Below, piece after piece: positions 57,266 through 64,000 of a stretch of 64,000 nucleotides of DNA (within the stretch, counting starts at the first letter, position 1; every line of letters begins with the position of its first letter). A program made the translations under genes and the position numbers. The notes under the pieces are model-generated. The model worked only from the letters and a program-made list of their open reading frames with translations, did no database searches and was not told the origin of the DNA. The DNA comes from Schistosoma haematobium (Eukaryota; Platyhelminthes; Trematoda; Strigeidida; Schistosomatidae): assembly GCF_000699445.3 (NCBI RefSeq), contig NC_067198.1, positions 44,013,691 through 44,077,690 on the forward strand, given 5' to 3'.

Positions 57266-59327
57266 GATCCACGAATTCTCCTGGAAGTCGAAGTGTCGTT
57301 CCATAAACCAGTTGAGCCGCAGTGTATCCAATGTCAGCTTTCACTGCATTGCGGATACCTAGTAGGACGAGTGGAAGAGCGTCCGTCCACTGTGAAACGT
57401 TTGCAGCTGATAGTGAAGCTTTTAGTTGTCGGTGAAAACGTTCTACCAACCCGTTTGCTTGTGGGTGGTAGGCAGTCGTTCGGAAGCGAGTGATTCCTAA
57501 AAGTGTAGTCAGACGACGGAAAAGTTCAGACTCAAACTGACGTCCGTGGTCTGTGGTGATGGTTGAAGGGCAACCGAAGTTTCCTACCCATAGTTCAACG
57601 AAGGTGCGGGCCACTGTTTCAGCAGTGATGTCCTTGATAAGTACTGCTTCTGGCCATCGAGTGAAACGGTCTACGCAGGTTAAGAGGTAAGAGTATCCAT
57701 TTGAATCTGGTAAAGGTCCGACCAAGTCCAGATGAACATGGTCGAAACGAGCATCGGGAGTTTTAAATGAGCCTAAGGGACATTTATTGTGTCTGATAAC
57801 CTTAGATTTTTGGCAGCTTACACAGGAGCGTGCCCACTCCCTCACGTCTTTATTCATTCCAGGCCAGCAAAACCGTTCTGCTATAAGCTTGATGGTTGCA
57901 CGAACACCTGGATGAGAAAGTTTGTGCAATGTATTGAAGACATTGCGTCGATAATGTTTCGGCACGATTGGGCGATCCCTACCCGTAGATGTGTCACAAA
58001 GTAAGGTTTCGTTACCTGTTCCCATCTGTTTGATGCATAGTTTAAGGGTTGTAGACGATAACTCGTGCTGAAGATCACTGTCTTCTTTTTGAAGCTCGGC
58101 GAGTTTAAGAAGGTCGATTCCTTGGAAACTGTTCAAGGAAGTTATGCGAGATAAGGCGTCTGCAACTACATTGTTTGCTCCAGAGATGTGTTGAATATCT
58201 GAAGTAAACTGCGAAATGTAGTCCAGTTGTCGAGACTCACGGGGAGAGTACTTGTCAGAAGGAGAGCTTAACGAGAAAGTGAGCGGTTTATGGTCCGTGA
58301 AAAGAGTGAATTCACGACCTTCGATATAGTGTTGGAAATGCCGTACAGCACAATACATAGCTAGGAGTTCCCTACCGAATGTGCTGTACCTAGATTCAGT
58401 GTCTAGCAACCTTCTAGAGAAAAATGCCAAGGGTTGCCAAGAGTTGTTAACCCATTGTTGTAAGACTCCTCCGATTGCCGAGTCGGATGCGTCTACTGCG
58501 ATACTAATGGGTGCTTCGGTGTCCTGATGTGCGAGCATTGTTGCTTTAGCAATCAGTTCCTTAATTGTGGAGAATGCTTTTCGTGCGGTGTCGTCCAAAT
58601 TAACGGATTTCGCATTTCCACGAAGTTGGTCGGTTAGCGGTTTCATGAGTAATGCGCATTTCGGTATGAAACGTCTATAGAAACTTACCAGGCCGTTAAA
58701 CGTGCGTAATTGCTTGACGGTAGTCGGTTCTGGGTAATCCAGAATGGCCGCCACTTTGGTTCTAAGGGGTCGGATACCTTGAGCATCGATAGTGTGTCCC
58801 AGAAAGTCTAATGAGTCGGTTCCAATTTGGTATTTCTGAATTTTTACAGTAATGCAATGTTTTTGTGGTCGTTCGAAAACAAGATCCAGATGCTTGAGAT
58901 GTGATTCTCTGTCCGGACTTGCGATTAGACAGTCATCAACATACGCATGTACGAAGTTGAGACCTCGAAAAACGTCGTCTATGAATCTTTGGAATGTTTG
59001 AGCAGCATTCCTTAGACCGAAAGGCATTCGCAAAAATTCATAGAGTCCGAAAGGAGTTATGATAGCTGTTTTCGGTATGTCGTCAGTAGCCATAGGGATT
59101 TGGTTATACGCTTTGACCAAGTCGATTTTCGAAAAGACAGTTGTACCTTTCAAGGTAGCTGTCAAATCGTGAATGTGAGGCAACGGGTAACGATCGGGAA
59201 TGGTTTTCGCGTTCAATCGCCGATAGTCACCAGTTGGACGCCAATCGTTGCTGTCCTTTTTAGGGACCATGTGCAACGGCGATGCATATGGGCTACTTGA
59301 CGGTCGTATGATTCCTAAGTCCATCAT
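57261..59327 (-). pseudogene. Gypsy pol: RT, RNase H and integrase core
   Basis: A 688-residue frame. [15 protein letters not shown] at 67-79, [15 protein letters not shown] at 98-112, catalytic YVDD at 129-132. RNase [13 protein letters not shown] near 276-287 and FTDHKPLTF near 343. Integrase: zinc motif H468, H472, C502, C505; catalytic D534, D593 and E629 with the expected 35-residue D-E spacing. All catalytic residues are present, so decay comes from insertion and frameshifts rather than point loss. Its last three residues before the stop come from the GATC site and nested LTR sequence. Confidence 0.93.
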
Positions 59328-59563
59328 GTGATCGAATTCGTTTTCGCTAACCTTAGCTTTTCAGGAGCTAGTCGTCGTGCTTTAGAGAATACAGGTGGTC
59401 CTGTAGTCGTGATATAATGTGTAACATTGCTGGTTACACACGGTAATCTCGGTTGCGTTTGTTGTATCCCAGGGTACTTATCGAGTAGTGGTTGATAAAG
59501 TGGGTCTATCATGCGCTTAATTGTGACTGGGGATAATTTGCAACCAGAAAAAAAGTTACGCAA
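59324..59563 (-). pseudogene. Gypsy pol: protease-RT linker, frameshifted
   Basis: Reads KRMIDPLYQPLLDKYPG and a stretch ending in APEKLRLAK, the usual run-in to Gypsy RT. It lies in a different frame from both the protease and the RT, so indels near 59,560 and 59,330 have broken the polyprotein. Confidence 0.75.
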
Positions 59564-59997
59564 ACGGACAAATTAGTGTTTGCGTCTACTAGCCTCCGTT
59601 TGCGAGTGTCGATGATCAGATTGTGGTGTTGTAGAAGGTCCATACCAATGATTGGCATAGAAACATCTGCAACAACGAAAATCCAGTGGATGGGTTTACG
59701 TAAACCCACGTTAAGGTAAACGTACCTTTTGCCATACGTAGCGATCGGTTTTCCGTTTGCCGCCTGTAAGTTTAGAGCCGATTCTTGAAGCCGATCGTTG
59801 GGATTCGCTGGGAGAACGCTAACTTCTGCGCCAGTATCGACGAGGTAGCGAACTCTCGCTGTCACATCTGTGACGTACAACAGACGGCTATGTTCGCCGG
59901 CCACGGTTGCCGTTAACGCGTGCCGGCTTGGAAGTTTCCCGAATTGGTTTTCGAAGTAGTCGGTTTCGTGTTGGGAAAATTGCAGGGTTTTCTGCAA
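59509..59997 (-). pseudogene. Gypsy aspartic protease
   Basis: A 162-residue frame with the catalytic YLVDTGAEVSVLP (Asp near residue 54) and IIGMDLLQHH near 117-125, the flap-end motif of retropepsins. It overlaps the gag frame by 85 bp in another frame; this could be programmed frameshifting or a later indel, and sequence alone does not decide. Confidence 0.85.
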
Positions 59998-60430
59998 AAC
60001 TTTCCATACTGGTTATGATACCAGCACCAGTCGGGGTTATCTGTCTCTCGTGGTCTAGAGACAGGTCGCTTACGAGAAATGCTTCTACGTGGTGTGCGCG
60101 ATCTCTTACGATCGGTACGAAGACTAAGATAACGCGTGAGTGTGTGACATAAGTCGGTTATATCATTCTGAGTCGTGTGAGGCTTTTCTTTGACTGAAAA
60201 TACCTCGGTAGTAGGTTTCGTAATTTCTAGAATGCGGTCGGCAGATGCAGCTAGCTCGTCTAAGGCGTTGTTCTGGAACGAGACCAGAACTGCTTGCACG
60301 TGTTGGGGAAGTTTTGACAAGAAGAGTTGTTTGAACAGACCTTCGTCGAAAGTTCTTGGGCCTATTATCTCTCTCATCCGTTGCAACATGTCTGTCGCAG
60401 AACCGTGTTTCAGGCCTGTACAAGATTTTT
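59913..60430 (-). pseudogene. Gypsy gag, 5'-truncated
   Basis: Capsid C-terminal part (LFKQLFLSKLPQHVQAVL, LDELAASADRILE), a basic Arg/Ser region, then CWYHNQYGKFCRKPC, a zinc-binding motif typical of flatworm Gypsy gag proteins. The open frame runs on to 60,503, but residues past about 60,427 read antisense LINE sequence, so the gag N-terminus is missing. Confidence 0.82.
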
Positions 60431-60835
60431 TTGGAATAAGACCCCTAGTGACACCTCTGTTGAAGCATATAGCCCAGGTTATTTCAAACCACATGCAAAC
60501 CATAAATTTGTTTCCTCCGTACAGTTTCCATCAGAGAGTACTCACACCCTTTCCTCCTGGGTAAACTCCCCAATCAACTTCACTAGCTCATTTGATACAT
60601 CTCTCACTAAGTCTAGCTATCAAAATACCGAGCTAATGAAGAACATCCAATCCCTGACATCAAACTCATCTCACACCCGCGAGGGTTACGATGACTTTAT
60701 CCGAGATACACTCACCCATTTTAACTTAGTAGGCCACTTGCTTAATATATGTCTTATCAACGCTCGATCGATCTGCAACAAAAAGACGGATTTAGCCCTG
60801 TTTGTATCCATATACCAACCATCACTGAAGCATAT

Positions 60836-62439
60836 CTGAAGCATGGACTAACAGTAATATTTCCGACCGAAGTATATCTCTTGATAACTATTTTCTATAT
60901 AGAAGCGATAGATTGAATGGACGAGGCGGAGGATGCCTTATTTACGCTCACTCTAGCCTAAACTCACTGCTATGTGATATGCCTGAACTAAACAAACTGA
61001 AGGATTCGGTGTGGATTGTATTAAAGCCGTCGAATTCCGTTACCTTACTGCTTGGCTGTGTTTATCGTCAACCTAACGCATCAATAGATGAAATAGCAGT
61101 ATTATCGGAGGTATTCACACTAGCATCATCCCTCTCATTCACAGGCAAGCTCATTTGTGGTGACTTCAATATGCCCGAAATTTCTTGGCTGCCAGTCAAA
61201 GCGCCGAGACGTTATGAATCATTTATTGAATGTCTAGAGCTTGGACAATGGACTCAGTATGTCGATAGCCCTACCAGACATCAAAGCATCTTAGACTTAG
61301 TCTTTACCAGTGGCCTCATCCCCAATACTTTGTATATTGGAAAAAAGTTCCCAGGTAGTGATCACAACATTGTCATATGCAGCCTTAATGTAAAAACCAC
61401 AACCGATAGAAATAAAACCGTAACACTTCGTAGAAACTATCGCAAGGTTGATTGGAATAACTTCCACAATTACCTAAGAAGCACTGATTGGAGAACTTTC
61501 TTTACCTCAAACAATACCGACACATTAACCAATATATTTTATCACAACATCAAAAGTATCATCAACAACATCGCACCTTTAGAATACTGTAAACCTACGT
61601 TCTCCAAAGATCTCTATATACCGGTCAGTACAAGAAGACGTCTTCAAAGACATTGTACTCCATTCCACAACTTAAATGACTTTTCCTCTTTAGTAACGAT
61701 GACAGAAATACTTGTCCGAACAGAGGCAATAAGTAAACAAAAAGCAGTAGCACAGGAAAAACGTACAGTTGAACTTAATAATAACTCCTCTGCACTCACC
61801 ATACTACTCCAAAATAATCTTAAACGCTCTAAATCGAGAGGGAGTATATTCATTAAAGGCAAACAAGTATACGAAGATCCCAAACTTATCACAGAATTCT
61901 TTAGTGAACATTTTTGTTTCTCACTAACTAACGAAAAACCATTTAATGATTCAGAACCAATTCCAGTAACTCCCTGTGAAATTACTAATGTAGAATTCAG
62001 TGTACAAAATATCTCCAAGGCAATCAGTACATTGAAACACTCCTACACTGATGGACCAGATGGTATTCCATCTAGCATGCTAAAACGTGGTGATGATTTG
62101 TGTGTTTTGCTTCTCAAACTATTCGCGATATCACTCTCTTCAGCGTGTTACCCTACTGCCTGGAAAACTACACATATCATTCCCAAAATTAAAACAGGAC
62201 CTGAAGCAAACGTTGAAAATTACCGGCCTATAAACATAACTTCAGTGGTATACAGAGTGATGGAAAAAGTAGTTAAGGCGGCTGTAGTCCAACATCTACT
62301 AACTAATAATCTCATCTCGACCTCCCAGCATGGATTTCTTAGGTCCAGATCGTGCGATACATGCCTAGTAGACTACCTGAATGATATAACTCTGAAACGA
62401 GACAGCGGACTCCTTGTATGTCTTATTTCTAGACTTTAA
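60836..62439 (+). pseudogene. LINE ORF2: endonuclease and RT fingers
   Basis: Endonuclease motifs: INARSICNKKTDL just upstream (asparagine motif), SEAWTNS (glutamate), GRGGGCLIYAH, LICGDFNMPEISW and GSDHNIVICSL (catalytic His). RT starts with SYTDGPDGIPSSMLK, NYRPINITS and QHGFLRSRSC. The frame opens upstream of the ATG at 60,913, which lies inside the endonuclease, so that ATG is not the real start. It ends at 62,439 because of the 1 bp shift. Confidence 0.87.
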
Positions 62440-63562
62440 GAAAGCCTTTGATAAGGTCCCACACAAAAGGCTACTCGTCAAACTAAAGTCCTTCGGAATA
62501 CACAACCCACTGTACTCATGGTTTGCTTCGTTCTTAACAGAACGTAAACAGATGGTAAAGTACAATGACTGTCTCTCGTCCCCTAGACCAATCACCAGTG
62601 GAGTCATCCAGGGAAGCGTATTAGGTCCACTTTTGTTTCTTATGTATATAAACGATATATGTGACACCATAGAATTTGGGAAACCATACTTATATGCTGA
62701 TGATCTCAAAATAGTATACAGCTATAAGCCTGAGACACTAAGCGAAAGTGTATCCCAGATCCAAAAGGATCTCAATAAATTAACTATATGGAGTGAAAAA
62801 TGGCAATTACCATTTAACCTCAACAAGTGCGGGATCATGCACTTTAGAAAGCATCCCTATAAACCGCAACTTCACTTAAATGAATGTAGTGTCCAAACAC
62901 TCGAATCGGTACACGATTTAGGAATTAACTACACAGGAAGCCTGAACTTTGAAGAACATGCATCCTCTATTATTTCTAAATCTAGACGGCTAATTGGTTT
63001 TATAATGAAAAACTTTTTCACAACAGAGGGTAAACTTACTCTCTACAAAATATGTGTACGACCCTCCCTTGAATACTGCTCTTTTGTCTTCTCTAATATG
63101 AATATCGCAGACAAGGTAAGAGTAGATGTTCAAAGACGTTTCACACGTCAACTACTAGGATGTAACTCGAATATCGATTACACAGACAGATGTAAGCATC
63201 TATCTTTAGGACCTTTATGGCACCGTAGGCTAAAAAACAATTTAATATTTCTCTACAAAGCGATATATGGGCTCTCCTTTCTAACCTCCTGCCCGACTAT
63301 CACCCACGACCCAGCCTATAGACTTAGAAACAACGCATATACACTACTTACCGTAAAACACCAAAAACAAATGCGTTGTAAGTTTTTTACAGTACGGTAT
63401 AGTTTATTGTGGAACAGGCTGCCAATGCCTATCCGTAACTGTGATACGTTTACCAGATTCAAGAAGCTAATAACCCTATTTCTAGACTCCAAAGAGCTTC
63501 AACATTTCCTTGAACTCCCGCCCACCGATGAGGCACTTTATTACGGACCGCCTAGTATCTAG
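62414..63562 (+). pseudogene. LINE ORF2: RT palm, thumb and C-terminal domain
   Basis: A 382-residue frame. FLDFKKAFDKVPHKRL at 5-20 holds the first catalytic Asp, GVIQGSVLGPLLFLMYIND at 63-81, YADD at 94-97, then LGINYTGSLNFEEH and a CR1-type C-terminal region ending YYGPPSI before TAG. All RT catalytic residues are intact. Confidence 0.88.
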
Positions 63563-64000
63563 AAAGAACAAGATTATAACAAGTTCGACTGTTACTAATA
63601 CGAATATAACCAAATCACAGAATATATGGCTTATCCTTTCCTATTATTCATTGTTTATTAATCATGACCTTATGCTACTAACCCTAGCTTTCAGTTCCCA
63701 AATCTCTACAGGTTAAATGTACATTATTCTTCCTAAAAGTCATGCTTTTTTTCTACTGCAAGTAGACAGATAGCTCAATCTTATGGATGCTGATCTACCA
63801 AGGCCGATCATACAAAGCTCAAAATTTGGCCACAAAGTCTTGTGAGTTTCTCAATGCTTTATTTGTCTTACCCTGAAATTTTTTTCTTCTACAATTTTAT
63901 ACCCTCTCATATCTTTTGATTTGCTATTAGCCCTTACTCCTTTTAACCATTAGTTATTTTCATAGCAGTGTGGTATACTATATGGACATCTAACCCATAA
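63563..64000 (+). other. LINE 3' UTR, probably continuing beyond the window
   Basis: AT-rich sequence following the ORF2 stop. No poly(A) or repeat tail is seen before the window ends, so the element's 3' end is not determined. Confidence 0.5.

Larger units (their letters stand above)
52365..60427 (-). mobile_element. Broken Gypsy-type LTR retrotransposon
   Basis: Minus-strand order: gag (60,427-59,913), protease (59,997-59,509), RT, RNase H and integrase (59,563-57,261), integrase C-terminus (53,647-53,162), purine tract and 3' LTR. It is disabled by a nested LTR element (53,648-57,265), frameshifts near 59,560 and 59,330, and loss of its 5' end at about 60,427, where a plus-strand LINE begins. 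Domain order RT-RNase H-integrase places it in the Gypsy (Metaviridae) group. Confidence 0.88.
60430..64000 (+). mobile_element. CR1-clade LINE (SR1/Perere-like), nearly complete ORF2
   Basis: Plus strand. A leader and beginning of ORF2 (about 60,640-60,835), endonuclease and RT start (60,836-62,439), RT remainder and C-terminal domain (62,414-63,562), then 3' UTR to the window edge. Only two frameshifts were found: an 11 bp tandem duplication (CTGAAGCATAT at 60,825-60,835, repeated from 60,836) and a 1 bp shift near 62,413. It inserted into or replaced the 5' part of the Gypsy element. Clade call rests on motifs, not on a tree. Confidence 0.88.

Overview
The window looks like repeat-rich flatworm DNA, most likely a schistosome (blood fluke). 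The support is tRNA-derived SINEs carrying hammerhead-ribozyme-like cores, degenerate RTE (SR2-like) and CR1-like LINEs, Gypsy-type LTR elements, AT-rich DNA, and a host gene with 32-34 bp introns. Species and chromosome cannot be fixed from sequence alone. No rRNA, tRNA gene, CRISPR array or bacterial-type gene was seen.

Positions 1-50,480 are a direct tandem array of a large segment: copy 1 (1-21,255), copy 2 (21,256-44,969) and the start of copy 3 (44,970 to about 50,480). Long stretches are nearly identical, and retrotransposon frameshifts and stop codons are shared, so the whole segment was duplicated after those elements had decayed. The copies differ by discrete events: a solo LTR only in copy 1, a 3.45 kb block bounded by 120-128 bp direct repeats only in copy 2, a host-gene (CD2BP2-like) fragment only in copy 2, an inverted repeat intact in copies 2 and 3 but cut by deletion in copy 1, and a 584 bp deletion in copy 2.

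Hidden in the array, all on the minus strand and too fragmented to show as long ORFs, are exons of two paralogous secreted-protein genes, called A and B here. Each has a 112-nt signal-peptide coding exon, an intron with an (ACT)n microsatellite, and a second exon of about 154 nt ending in a conserved PPSEVE block. Gene A exon 2 differs between copies 1 and 2 at 12 of 154 positions (10 nonsynonymous, 8 residues changed), while exon 1 is identical and the flanking introns show about one difference in 230 bp. This is the strongest unexplained signal in the window. One gene B copy has lost exon 2 by deletion.

The right flank (50,480-64,000) starts with three exons of a KRTCAP2 homologue (oligosaccharyltransferase subunit) on the minus strand. 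A stack of mobile elements follows: an RTE fragment, a broken Gypsy-type element (minus strand; gag, protease, RT, RNase H, integrase) with a complete 3.6 kb non-autonomous LTR element nested in its pol gene, and a fairly young CR1-clade LINE (plus strand) that cuts the Gypsy gag and runs to the window edge.
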